64,000 bases of DNA, from assembly GCF_030269925.1 (NCBI RefSeq), contig NC_085121.1:7457501-7521500 (forward strand), read 5' to 3'. The notes under the pieces were generated by a model. The model did not search any database. It was not told the DNA's origin and worked only from the letters and a program-made list of their open reading frames with translations. This DNA comes from Bombyx mori. Lineage: Eukaryota; Arthropoda; Insecta; Lepidoptera; Bombycidae. Position numbers and translations under genes: made by a program. Below are positions 52,101 through 61,059 of this stretch, one piece after another (position 1 is the first letter of the stretch; each line of letters starts with the position of its first letter).

Positions 52101-55100
52101 GAAACACATATATGTATTTAGCAACGATAAAAATCCATGTTTACTTACTCTCGCAGAAGTTCTCGGAGTACTTTCCGATCGGTTCGCCGTCGTCGATCAA
52201 AGGTCTTTCGGCGTTCAGATAGGCGGAAGGACCGTCGGGCAGCGTGTGGTGGTCGAGGTGGTACAGTCTGCAGTTGTAGGCAGCGGAGTGCGGAGCTCCG
52301 AGATAGAGGAACGATCGGCACAGGAACTCAGATTCGATTTCGCATGCAAGCCGACAAGCCGCCTCTGACGTCACCTGTAGCGTCAGCATACAAAGTCATC
52401 CGCTTATCGAGAGTTAATGACTCACTGTAGTCACAGTTTATTTTCGTGCCGCGAACAATTATGTTCGCATTTTTTGCCGGCGCACTGCACAATTGTCGCG
52501 AAAATTTGCTCACTTCTTAGTTAATTTCACACGGAAATAGGGACTGGTCGTTTAAAGTAAATTTAATTGTAATGTTTTACGTGGATTTTATGGAATATAA
52601 ATCTGTTTTTTTTATTGCTTAGATGGGTGGACGAGCTCACAGCCCACCTGATGTTAAGTGGTTACTGGAGCCCATAGACATCCACAACGTAAATACGCCA
52701 CCCACCTTGAGATATAAGTTCTAAGGTCTCAAGTATAGTTACAACGGCTACCCCACCCTTCAAACCCAAACGTATTACTACTTCACGGCAGAAATAGGCA
52801 GAAATCACAAACACGGATACATTCAATTGTTTTGAGGCGTGATTTTTAAGAAAAATCAATTGTATGACCGCAGTCTCTCCCTTCAAACCAATATACAGGA
52901 GACTGTTTCGGTACAGAAATAGGCTGAACCGTGGTACGTATCCGTGGAGAACTACAACACACGCTACTGCAAGTGTACGTGTACGAATTATAATAATGGA
53001 CAAAACCTTATATTAAATTAGTAATAAAATCACTCAGACACTACATATTTATGGTGACTCGTTTCTTTGACAGGCACATAAGTTCATGAGAGAACTAAAT
53101 GAAAAATCATAAATTTATGAAAGGACTAATGCTATTCATCAAAAGAACATACCTTAGTTATTTAATTAAATAAAAAGAAAATTAAGTCCAAGTTCTTTGT
53201 GAAATTCTAATAAAAACTTAATGGCCGGCTGTCAAAAGACAGCCTTTGCGCGTTCATATCATGTTTTAGCGCTTCGCAAATGGATTTCGCAGGATTTACA
53301 AAACGTCAAAATCAATTTTTTTCCGCGTTGAAAACTTAAGCTTGACCCGACTAGTTAAGGTTCGAATTGGAGAAGCACTTACTTGTAACTCTTTGTCGGT
53401 GTAGTAATGCAGTCCTGCATACTGAGCAACCTTATCTTCGGCGACTCCTACGCGCGGCGCGGTGAAGACGCGTTGGCCCTTACAGGCCTGTCCAGCCTTC
53501 AGGCACAAGTTCTGTACCACAGAGAATACATATTGCTCATTTCTTTTTCTTACCCCGATCAGTAGTGATGTCACCACAAAACTTATCCGTGTTGTAGTTT
53601 GACACAGAGACAGTTTTAAATATATTTCCGTTGCGGATACCGGTGAACGAGCTCACGGAACATCTAGCGTTAAGTCATTACGGCGATCCATAGATATGAC
53701 CACCAGTTTTATAGTACCTGCTGTCCTTTATCTACCGCAATACACGACTGTTTCACAGCAAAAAATAGGCAATTTGTGTGTTCATATACCGGTGCAAGAT
53801 TATCGCTAAAATATAACCTAAGATTCCTTAAGGAGCACTAGCCACTATCAAATGACCACAGTGACTGGCCGACTCCAATCGATTACATTCAAACATTTAT
53901 TGCAATAGAATAAAATTCAAATTCGAACTGCGAATTCGTTCACTAAGGTCGCATAATATTTGCCTAAATAACCGTAACCAATAGTCTTTAAAAGGGTAAC
54001 ACAAAAATTTAGTTATTATATGAGGCCGTCAGCACAAATATGGCCTAAGCTTACCATATTTAGTATGGAGGCAATTAGGTTTGAATTTTCATGAATTTGA
54101 ATTTGAGTAAGCAAAAAAAAACAATACGCGCAAAAATAATGTTTACAAAGCTATCTGTTATCTTTGGGTGAAACTTATTATATTTAAAAAAAATCCAATA
54201 TACGTCATATAAGCTTGAATATAAAAAATTATGGATTACGCCACTTTTGCGCTGATGGCCTCATATGTGCTTAGTGATTTACCTCAAAGTAATCGGTGCC
54301 AGGGGTATCGGTTAGTTGAACAAAATGTTGAGCGGTGCGTCTGTCGGAATCACTCAGGGCACATCTCATGCTTCCGTACTCATATTCTGCGGATCTGCAC
54401 GGTAACTTTTTCTGCGAACAAGATTTTTTTTCAGATTTGAATGACTATGCAGTCATAAAAGTTTTTCAGACTCATTCAAATATAACAATTCAGACATATT
54501 CAAATATAACAATTGTGGTTTATGGTGGATGCCCACCATGAACCACAATTGTTATAGTTCTGAAAATTATAATTAATTGTGTTTAAGTTAAACACTAATC
54601 CTACCGACGCTTTTTGTATACATTTTTCTATCGCGATCATTCAAATTTGTCGGAAAATAATATTAGTCGATAAAAGCTAAGGATTTTATTATTCAATGCA
54701 TATAACGGTCGGTAGTTTTTTTCTTGGAAAAGTGAAAAAAATATGAAAGAAAATATTAAATTCATTTTTTCCATCTATTCAGTGTGCCGTAAATTTTGAG
54801 AAAATGAATTGTTTTATCCATTTTTAAGAAATAATAAAATAGTCAAATAATTTTTTCACTCATATTCCAGAAATTTATCTGCATTACCAATTTTATTCAC
54901 ATTTGATGTTACACTTAATTTTTTCATAATAACTCTTTATTTTTTATCTAATAAATACCTATACAAGCATAAAAAACTGAATATCAAAAAGAACTCCGTT
55001 CCAACCGGGTGTCCATAAGTACACCTCTCTCTTTTTTCTATATTTTAAGGTTTAAATACGTGAATTTTACAAAAGTTTGAAAGCCATCAATTTGACCGGT

Positions 55101-58100
55101 ATCGGTAGGTATAGTTTCAACTATAAATAAATTCTTATCAATTTCGTACATGACTTTATTATCTCTATTGTACTGTTGCACCCAACTACTTGTTACGGTG
55201 TTGAAGATAAAATGTAGATAATTTCAAACAATGTAACCAAACCCTAAAGTCAACAAAGTCGTCTCAAATAAACACGCCCCTATCGCCTGCATCCCGTGAA
55301 CTAAAACTTGAATGAAACTGTTAAACAGATATTGAATTGGAACTGTAAATTGCATTTTAAAACTGCGACTTTTCCATAATGCTTATTGTCGCAAACGAAA
55401 CACGTTACGCCCTCTACAAGTAGATGATAGTACAATTCTAAAATAGCAATTTCTTTACGTAGCAATTTATCTGTCATCCTGCACGGAGGGTTACTTTTGA
55501 AACGTGACAAGCCAAGCTACGACTTTTTCCTTGCGGCCATTGAAATTATAGAGGCTATCTTCAAGACGGCGGCGCTGTTGTGTTAGCCATGCTCAAACTT
55601 ATAATTCAAGTGGTGGATATTCCATAAATAAGGAGCCGTTGTATAACTTCCATCTGGCAAATATTAACTATTAGAGAAACCCGGTAATGCTGGTGTTAAG
55701 TGGTTACTGGAGCCCATAGACATCTACAACGTAAATGCGCCACCCACCTTGAGATATAAGTTCTAAGGTCTCAAGTATAGTTACAATGGCTGCCCCGCCC
55801 TTCAAACCGAAACGCATTACTGCTTCACGGCAGAATGGGCAGGGTGGTGGTACCTACCCACGCGGACTTACAAGAGGTCCTACCACCAGTAATTAAAAAT
55901 AGTATTAAAATATAAGTAATAGTATTAAAAATAGATCCAATTAATTACTACTTTGGTGTACTATTTAATCAAATTTTCTTTTTGTTTTTAAACTACACAC
56001 ATTACATTTTATTTATGTGGATTTTACAAAGTAAAAAAAAATGTTACCTCATTGAGACACGCAGCCAAACACGCTTCCTTAGTTGAAGTGTAGATGATCG
56101 TGTTGTCAAGACCACGGAGTGATTTCCCTGGTACTCTTTCGAATGCCCATGGCCGCAAGCATACACTCTCCGAGCGTACTTGCAGCTTAACCATGTAGTA
56201 AGTGTTCACGGAACGCTGTAACAAAGATAAATACCGTAACGGACCTTAAAGCGAATATAAAACAAAAAAGAGGCGATCTTTTCCTTAATGCAAACTGTAA
56301 AAGTCTACAACAACCGACTAAAAGCGTAAGTACTCGGTACACATAACTTTCGTCCGTTTCTAATTATCGCAAATGATTCACGCATTACAGTACTTTATAG
56401 AAACAAAAAAAACACTACTAGCTAAAATCGATCCGGTGGTAACAGTTAATTCGTTAGAATATATCTGCATAAAATTCATTCAAAAGATTAATGAGGATTC
56501 ATATTTTAAGCAATAGGCACCGCAACTATTTTGTAGTTTAAAGAAAGCTCCACTTAGAATGATATAACCGAAATTTAAGGTAGTGATTTTAATCGCGTAT
56601 TCTCTTGGTCTTGTTTAAGACCATTTATAGTTTTTTAAACTAGTGACTCAGTCTATTGAGAGTTTATGTGTATAGAAACAACTGGAACTTGAGAAATAAC
56701 CGTTTTTCAACGCAATTGAGAATTCGCTCTCATGTTTCAAGTTCGTCAGCATGCACGTTATGTTGTCCATGAGCCCTATTGACAACTGAAACCCGATGAG
56801 ATATGACCTCGTCAGTATATCTAAAGCAATAAAAATTTACTCTTCATAGCGTGTTCGTTATTCAACTCTTAGAACACGGTGATTGTCAATATTAACATAC
56901 TTAGGAGTTCTTTTGGTAGTGGTCAATAACGGTTCAGGGCGTTATCGGAAGTGAGATAATTAAATAACATAACTAGTTAACCGGGGCGTTTATTCGCGAC
57001 CGTCGGGGTCACCACTTTAGGAGTTATTTTGGTAGTGGTCAATAATGGTTCAGGGCGTTATCGGAAGTGAGATAATTAAATAACATAACTGGTTAACCGG
57101 GGCGTTTATTCGCGACCGTCGGGGTCACCACTTTAGGAGTTATTTTGGTAGTGGTCAATAATGGTTCAGGGCGTTATCGGAAGTGAGATAATTAAATAAC
57201 ATAACTGGTTAACCGGGGCGTTTATTCGCGACCGTCGGGGTCACCACTTTAGGAGTTATTTTTGTAGTGGTCAATAATGGTTCAGGGCGTTATCGGAAGT
57301 GAGATAATTAAATAACATAATTGGTTAACCGGGGCGTTTATTCGCGACCGTCGGGGTCACCACTTTAGGAGTTATTTTGGTAGTGGTCAATAATGGTTTA
57401 GGGCGTTATCGGAAGTGATATAATTAAATAACATAACTGGTTAACCGGGGCGTTTATTCGCGACTAAACTTAAAAAGTAAAAACGCAACGAAGCTTGCGG
57501 GCGCAGCCGCATGTTATGACCACGAACAATTTTGTTTACATAACAAACTGTGTCCCTACACATATTAAGCATTAGACTTGTCACCCGACTACATTGCTAA
57601 GACCTATAAGCTAGACCTATACCTATATATAAAGTTAATGAATGAGCCGGCGCGATCAATAATCAACAGATTCGGGTATCTTATTTTCTAGCTTCCTTTT
57701 CTCCTAACCTTACTTCCCATCTGTAGTGTGCATAATGTGTATGAATTCTTATGCGTTGGTAGTACTATGGCTCAAGCCTGGGTAGTAAGGATTTCCCCTT
57801 GGCCCGATCCGAACCCATGCAAAGGAACTCGACGATCCGACGGCTAGTACCGTTCTGTCTATTTCTACCATTACCTAAACTTATTTCGTATAGTAGGATA
57901 TCTGTCATTCCAACGTAGCTAAGACTTTGATGTCGGTGGACTGTGAGCTCAGTAACAAATCAGCGACTGAGTAACTCAGAACTTTCTTTTCCATGATTTT
58001 TTTAGGTATTTATTTTGTCTATTGCGTATATGGGTGGACGAGCTCACAGCCCACCTGGTGCTAGAGTACCTGAGCCCATAGACTTCTACAACTTAAATGC

Positions 58101-59217
58101 CGTCACCTACCTAGAGATATTAGTTTTAAGATCTCAGTATAGTTACAACCGCTGCCCCACCCTTCAAACCGAAACGCATTACTGCTTCACGGCAGAAATA
58201 GGCAGGGCGGTGGTACCTACCCGTGCGGACTCACAAGAGGTCCTACCACCAGTAATTAATCCGTATACAATGTACATCGAGTTTGTGAAGTTTTCTCCGG
58301 TCCAACTAACTATGAACCATACAATCTGAATTGCTAATGCTACAACATCGATCGTCTGCAACATTGAAGAACTCGTTATCATCCAGCAGTTGATTTATTT
58401 GACTATTACCTAGACCCACTTACATCTGAAACACTTCCTAGAGCTAGATTCATACAGTAATTTATGTGCTAATAAAGTAAACGAGAATAATCTAGTTTAA
58501 CGCCTATTTCTAACGGGTTTTAATGTGTTTGTTTGAATCTATTATGTGTTATGGGTTATCTTATATCTTTAAACGAGCAATTCTTGTATATAAATATACA
58601 TATACAAAATCTGAATCTCGGAAACGGCTCCAACAATTTTCATAATATTTAGTATACAGGGGATTTCGGATTTCGTTGGCTATAAATCGATTTAGCTACG
58701 ATTTATTTTCAGAAAATATTGTTTTATTCGTGTTTTCAATAATCAACTTTTTCGATATATTTGATTTTTTTTTAAATAACTCATTCATATTTTTTATTTA
58801 TTCTGTCGGTAAGATCGAATAATATTATTCATATTTCATCATTTTATCACTATGTAATTCGTATTTAAATATAACTTCTAAAAAACACAAATTATCAAAA
58901 AAAAAATCATCTTTCATTATCTAGTTTTAAGAGTGATCATATTTTCATATGTGCTTATTATATCTGCACAGAATTATAATCATAAACAATTTTAAATATT
59001 GAAAATATCATTTACGAAGCAACTTAAGACTAAAAGACAAATGAATAATGTCTCAAATATTTTTTTTTTGCGTTAGTGCGATATATTTGCAAAAAAAACT
59101 TATTGACTAAAAAAACAAAATTTTACCTGCGGTGTAGCCATGGGGTTATTGGCCTGTGTATCGTTTTGTAGCAGACATCTGGTTTCCTGCACGGGCGTTA
59201 GAGGATTGAGGACGAAA
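34017..59217 (-). CDS. PAN/Apple + ZP-domain transmembrane apical-matrix protein, at least 13 exons (5' end not found)
   Basis: Exons in transcript order: 59217-59127, 56215-56048, 54411-54283, 53511-53383, 52374-52149, 39609-39481, 38885-38710, 37526-37393, 35629-35490, 35404-35323, 35244-35100, 34946-34736, 34168-34017. They give 636 residues. Seen: PAN/Apple module 1 (about 45-125), PAN module 2 (about 130-247), an N-glycosylation-rich linker, a ZP domain (about 291-520) with its paired cysteines, a furin-type RKKR (531-534), a transmembrane helix (about 601-625) and a short basic tail ending KHMS. This order matches insect ZP proteins of the cuticle and apical matrix such as Drosophila trynity, neyo, nyobe and morpheyus; nompA is a more distant option. 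I cannot say which orthologue it is. By family knowledge, ZP modules polymerise after cleavage at the basic site and anchor the epidermis to matrix. All 12 introns are GT-AG with matching phases. No signal peptide is visible, so the true start lies upstream. Confidence 0.9.
34736..34946 (-). CDS. PAN/ZP protein, exon 12 (furin-type site and stalk)
   Basis: 211 bp; acceptor TTATTTTCTAG, donor TTTGGAG|GTATGT. It encodes AVCEWGRDSLESWG and then RKKR, the predicted proprotein-convertase site of the ZP module, followed by an acidic stalk. The donor gives phase 1, which exon 13 needs. Without splicing the frame stays open to TAG 34541-34539. Confidence 0.85.
35100..35244 (-). CDS. PAN/ZP protein, exon 11 (ZP-C)
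   Basis: 145 bp; acceptor TTTTTTCCAG, donor GAGCCG|GTGAGT. It begins CPVDPAIFPG and ends FQCNVKYCLGPCEP, the cysteine-rich end of the ZP domain. Confidence 0.92.
35323..35404 (-). CDS. PAN/ZP protein, exon 10 (ZP-C)
   Basis: 82 bp; acceptor CCTTTTACAG, donor GAAGG|GTACGT. It encodes PYGIFARSCVAMAKDSK and TFQIIDDEG, the conserved ZP-C strand with its cysteine. Flanking introns are only 85 and 78 bp. Confidence 0.9.
35490..35629 (-). CDS. PAN/ZP protein, exon 9 (inter-subdomain linker and start of ZP-C)
   Basis: 140 bp; acceptor TTTATTTTTAG, donor GACA|GTGAGC. It encodes the proline-rich linker SPEAPPPRIRIL and the ZP-C entry VRIGDSLAFRIEIPED. Confidence 0.9.
35673..35975. mobile_element. Truncated foldback/MITE element in PAN/ZP intron 8
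   Basis: Third member: loop and tail are present (TGTAAGAAAAAATGATTTTA, then GGGGTCAAAATCATGTTCAA, ending AATAAAAGCGTATT), while the left arm is missing. Confidence 0.65.
36447..37202. mobile_element. Possible DNA-transposon remnant with 14-bp inverted ends, PAN/ZP intron 8
   Basis: GTATACAGGGTGTA at 36447-36460 is exactly inverted at 37189-37202. The ACAGGGTG-type end next to TA is common in insect mariner-like elements. Three minus-strand open stretches of 69-108 codons inside show no transposase motif I can name. Confidence 0.4.
37393..37526 (-). CDS. PAN/ZP protein, exon 8 (end of ZP-N)
   Basis: 134 bp; acceptor TTGAATTTTAG, donor GATCAG|GTCAGT. It encodes GVYSNTVVLQHHSVVMTKAD and the ZP cysteine motif YKVKCTYD. 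A BMC1 tail starts about 33 bp upstream of the acceptor. Confidence 0.9.
37560..37823 (+). mobile_element. BMC1-type LINE 3' end next to PAN/ZP exon 8
   Basis: Starts about 33 bp beyond the exon 8 acceptor. Its first 40 bp carry a small duplication of TAGTAGGACC. Confidence 0.75.
38381..38668 (+). repeat. Dispersed insect repeat (LINE 3' end-like), PAN/ZP intron 7
   Basis: Starts AGCTGACCCGGCAGTCTTCG and ends CCAAATCGGTCCAGCCGTTC ... TTTTTATATATATAG. This is a common lepidopteran repeat with a TATATA tail. The 115-codon plus-strand frame here is spurious. Confidence 0.55.
38710..38885 (-). CDS. PAN/ZP protein, exon 7 (ZP-N)
   Basis: 176 bp; acceptor AATTTCCAG, donor AGCGTG|GTAAGT. It opens the ZP domain with VSVLCKDTRIAVQVRTNKPF and has GRSETC and QDCNT, as in insect ZP-N subdomains. 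Phase 1 in, phase 0 out. Confidence 0.9.
38923..39447. mobile_element. Foldback/MITE element in PAN/ZP intron 6
   Basis: The 45-bp arms 38923-38967 and 39221-39265 are near-perfect reverse complements containing AATACGCTTTTAT. Inner arms (about 39005-39055 and 39132-39184) extend the hairpin around a loop carrying the 'ACCCTTCTACTCATATCTG'-type segment. A shared tail runs on to AATAAAAGCGTATT near 39447, matching the left end inverted. Confidence 0.7.
39481..39609 (-). CDS. PAN/ZP protein, exon 6 (linker into the ZP domain)
   Basis: 129 bp, phase 1 on both sides; acceptor TTCGTTTTAG, donor CGACG|GTAATT. It encodes a polar linker with several N-glycosylation sequons (NMS, NLT) and the first cysteines before ZP-N (CDKTGTCYD). 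Phase agreement with exons 5 and 7 supports the join, though a further phase-1 symmetric exon in the 12.5-kb intron cannot be excluded. Confidence 0.85.
39637..39790 (-). mobile_element. RTE-like LINE 3' fragment with (TCA)n tail
   Basis: (ATC)n followed by CACAGTCGTCCACTGCTGGA and CATAGGCCTCTCCCAATCCA, a fragment widespread in insect genomes. It lies 28 bp beyond the exon 6 acceptor. Confidence 0.6.
44150..44565 (+). repeat. Dispersed ~400-bp repeat, copy B, in PAN/ZP intron 5
   Basis: Direct-orientation counterpart of 27955-28354, lacking the expanded ATCTC run. Confidence 0.6.
45078..45142. repeat. 13-bp tandem repeat, five units
   Basis: CTTATACTATATA three times, then CTAATACTATATA twice, abutting the truncated 5' end of a BMC1 tail at 45143. 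Confidence 0.9.
45143..45249 (+). mobile_element. BMC1-type LINE 3' end, short
   Basis: ACTATACTTGAAACCTTAGA to GCAATAAAAAAA; abuts a 13-bp tandem repeat. Confidence 0.7.
45831..46020 (+). mobile_element. Diverged BMC1-type LINE 3' end
   Basis: CGGTGGTAGGGCGTCTTTTG to TCTATGGGCTCCAATAACCA; many substitutions. Confidence 0.6.
47246..47350 (-). mobile_element. LINE 3' tail, second family
   Basis: Poly(T), ACGGCCCACCTGAGTGGTTA, to AAGCCGCTGCCTACCGC. Inverse of the 2024-2134 type. Confidence 0.55.
47827..47970 (+). repeat. LINE 3' UTR-like repeat with (CT)n
   Basis: CGGTTGTCTGGAAGAGATCG, TTTTAGCGATAAGACCGCC and GTGTGCAATAAAGTATTTT are typical of a common lepidopteran LINE 3' end. A CT dinucleotide run (about 47949-47967) follows. 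Confidence 0.55.
48963..49418. mobile_element. Foldback/MITE element in PAN/ZP intron 5, loop flipped
   Basis: Same family as 38923-39447, with the same right arm and tail ending AATAAAAGCGTATT. The loop segment (about 49004-49100) lies in the opposite orientation. The tail includes a short CATA run. Confidence 0.7.
49419..51836. other. Large intron 5 of the PAN/ZP gene, right part
   Basis: AT-rich; no ORF, named repeat or conserved-looking element seen. Confidence 0.5.
51837..52071 (+). mobile_element. Short non-autonomous Helitron (235 bp), intronic
   Basis: Same family as 31893-32525: it starts TCTATACAGTGGTTTTTACG, ends CTAG, and is flanked by A and T. It lies in intron 5 of the PAN/ZP gene, 78 bp beyond the exon 5 donor, on the strand opposite to the gene. 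Confidence 0.75.
52149..52374 (-). CDS. PAN/ZP protein, exon 5 (second half of PAN module 2)
   Basis: 226 bp, phase 0 entry and phase 1 exit; acceptor CGCTACAG, donor CGAGA|GTAAGT. The PAN core is SEAACRLACEIESEFLCRSF, followed by CRLYHLDHHTLPDG and the closing NFCE. The next intron is 12,539 bp. Confidence 0.9.
52605..52803 (-). mobile_element. BMC1-type LINE 3' end, truncated (PAN/ZP intron 4)
   Basis: Poly(T)ATTGCTTAGATGGGTGG to CACGGCAGAAATAGG. Confidence 0.75.
53383..53511 (-). CDS. PAN/ZP protein, exon 4 (first half of PAN module 2)
   Basis: 129 bp, phase 0 on both sides; acceptor TGTGGTACAG, donor TTACAA|GTAAGT. It begins NLCLKAGQACKGQRVF and ends HYYTDKELQ, the lead-in strand of a second PAN module. 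Confidence 0.88.
54283..54411 (-). CDS. PAN/ZP protein, exon 3 (second half of PAN module 1)
   Basis: 129 bp, 43 codons, phase 0 on both sides. The acceptor is TTGTTCGCAG and the donor TTTGAG|GTAAAT. It encodes the PAN half that follows the CLAAC helix: PCRSAEYEYGSMRCALSDSD, with the CRS..Y...C.LS.SDR signature. The minus-strand reading frame has no ATG, so a scan for ATG-started ORFs misses it. Confidence 0.85.
55690..55892 (-). mobile_element. BMC1-type LINE 3' end lacking its tail (PAN/ZP intron 2)
   Basis: TGGTGTTAAGTGGTTACTGG to TCCTACCACCAGT; the poly(T) end is missing. Confidence 0.75.
56048..56215 (-). CDS. PAN/ZP protein, exon 2 (first half of PAN module 1)
   Basis: 168 bp, phase 0 on both sides; acceptor TTTGTTACAG, donor AATGAG|GTAACA. 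It encodes SVCLRPWAFERVPGK and then the PAN core TKEACLAACLNE. The paired-Cys ACLAAC pattern is typical of PAN/Apple helices. Confidence 0.88.
56901..57464. repeat. 116-bp tandem array, about 4.9 copies
   Basis: Units begin TTAGGAGTT at 56901, 57017, 57133, 57249 and 57365, exactly 116 bp apart. The last ends early at CGCGAC. Units differ at only a few positions and contain GGTTAACCGGGGCGTTTATT. The array lies in intron 1 (between visible exons 1 and 2) of the PAN/ZP gene. Confidence 0.95.
58013..58255 (-). mobile_element. BMC1-type LINE 3' end (PAN/ZP intron 1)
   Basis: Reverse orientation, almost complete. A 104-codon plus-strand frame across it is a repeat artefact. Confidence 0.75.
59127..59217 (-). 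CDS. PAN/ZP protein, first visible exon (exon 1)
   Basis: 91 bp. The acceptor is TTGTTGCAG and the donor CCGCAG|GTAAAA. One base completes a codon from an unseen upstream exon, followed by FVLNPLTPVQETRCLLQND. It holds one cysteine and an NDT glycosylation sequon. The phase-2 entry proves that at least one more coding exon lies upstream. Confidence 0.8.
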
Positions 59218-59538
59218 CTGCAACAATTTAAGTTATAAGTAACTAATAGTATCATTAACTTCCCTTTTACGAGTACATAAACTCGAGCACTAATTTCCCA
59301 CGAGAGTCATGAGCAGGTCGTATATTCGAATGATGCATGACCACGATCACTCTGTCAAGAGTGTACGAATAGGAAGAAGAAACTCGAGCTGTCGAAAAAA
59401 GACAAATTAAGGCCCTTGACCGTTTGAAAAGTATTCTACAGGGCTTCACTTTAAGTTGAAAATAGCATTTCGTTGTTGATTGCGGCTTGACCGGTAAAGA
59501 TATTAATTTTGGAACTTTATGGAATTAACGAAATTCAA

Positions 59539-59783
59539 TTTTTTTTAATACTAGGATGTATGGACAAGCTCATGGCCCATCTGGTGTTAAGTGGTCATCG
59601 GAGCCCATATACATCAACCACGTCAATGCCGCCACCCATTTTGTGACATGAGTTCAAGTCTCAGTTTTTACAATATAACGATTGCCCCGCCCTGCAAACG
59701 GAACTGCATTACTGCTTCACGGCAGAAATAGGCAGACTGGTGGTACTCATCCGTGCTGGTTCACATGACGCCCTACCACCAGT
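59539..59783 (-). mobile_element. Diverged BMC1-type LINE 3' end
   Basis: Poly(T), TGGACAAGCTCATGGCCCAT, to CGCCCTACCACCAGT. Confidence 0.65.
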
Positions 59784-59951
59784 GACGTAATCAGTCTGTC
59801 AAAATTATTCATAAAATAACATCGTTCTATGAAAATCAAATAAACAAAATTAATTGAAGAGTAAGGGGTTTGAAAGGTCTTTTAAAATTGAAACTTCGAT
59901 CTCATATCTCAAGATTCTGATTCCGGTATCTACTTAACAATATCTAAACAC

Positions 59952-60150
59952 CCAGCCCATTTCTGCCATGAAGCAATAATGCGTTTCGGTTTGCAGGGTA
60001 GGGCAGCCGTTGTAACTATACTTGAGACCTTAGAACTTATATCTCAAGGTGGGTGGCGCATTTACATTGTAGATGTCTATAGGTTCCAGCAGTAACCACT
60101 TAACACCAGGTGGGCTGTGAGCTCGTTCCACATCTAAGGAATAAAAAAAA
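59952..60150 (+). mobile_element. BMC1-type LINE 3' end, truncated
   Basis: AGCCCATTTCTGCCATGAAG to AAGGAATAAAAAAAA. Confidence 0.7.
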
Positions 60151-60891
60151 TAAAAACATTAAAAAAAACATAATAATAGTAATAAATCTTGTACTTGTTA
60201 TTGTAATGTTTTATTCAATACGTGTGTACTTTTTTCAACGCCTTAAGTGATTTAATATTAATGTGTAATTACTTCGCTCAACACAACGGTGATTAAGCAA
60301 CAAACTGTGAATATATGTGCCACTATAGTACGAGTAAGTCTTTGGAAAAATTGCATAGGCAATTTTACTGTAGATAACAATAACCGCTACGTACCTATAA
60401 AGCACGGCATTATCCGAATATATTTTTTCTAAGAGAAACTAAATCAGATAATCCGCGACGAACCGAACTTCATTATAAAACAAATTGTAAATTTATAATC
60501 GAAAAAAAAAACAATAAAAAGCAACAACAATAAACACTCTCATTACAGATCTCTAAAAATAAAAAGGACAATCAAGCAACGGTAAATTTAAATGTTTAAA
60601 AATCGGTATCAATATCCATTAACACTTTCGCGGAACTCGGTCACTGTGGTTTTGCAAAAAAAAAAAAAAAAGTTATAAGCCGTCTAATTGCAGCCTGTAG
60701 TTGTTTCTTATTTGCGAGATTGCAATATGAACGGACATTTGTTACAGTCGTTTGGTTTTCAATAAATGTCATCACTTGTCACGCTACTGTTTGGCTGTCA
60801 ACGAAGATAATGTTACTTTCAAAGGCATCTGTAGACTGAAATTTGAAATGTTATTGAAGTAATATTTTCACTCGATTTTTCACTGATCGAG

Positions 60892-61059
60892 GGAAAGAGA
60901 CCGCGCGGCAGTCCGACAAGGTGGTTCCACCAAATCCGTACCACACTAGAGATCCCATTCCACGAAGCCCGTCATGCGACCAATGATCGGAGGCGCTGGA
61001 GGGACATTACAAAGAGTAAAATCCTGTCGAAATATGATGTTCTGGAACCTCAGCAGTGA
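60892..61059 (+). pseudogene. C-terminal relic of an RTE-like retrotransposon ORF
   Basis: Open with no stop for 55 codons, then TGA. It reads GKRPRGSPTRWFHQI, then ATNDRRRWRDI, matching the 'RPxxRWxDDI ... A.DR..WR' C-terminus of RTE-type polyproteins. No start or upstream RT is seen, so it is a fragment. Confidence 0.45.

Noticed and set aside
52099..52430. Arginine-rich plus-strand frames of 89-97 codons
   Set aside because: They are antisense shadows of exon 5 of the PAN/ZP gene.
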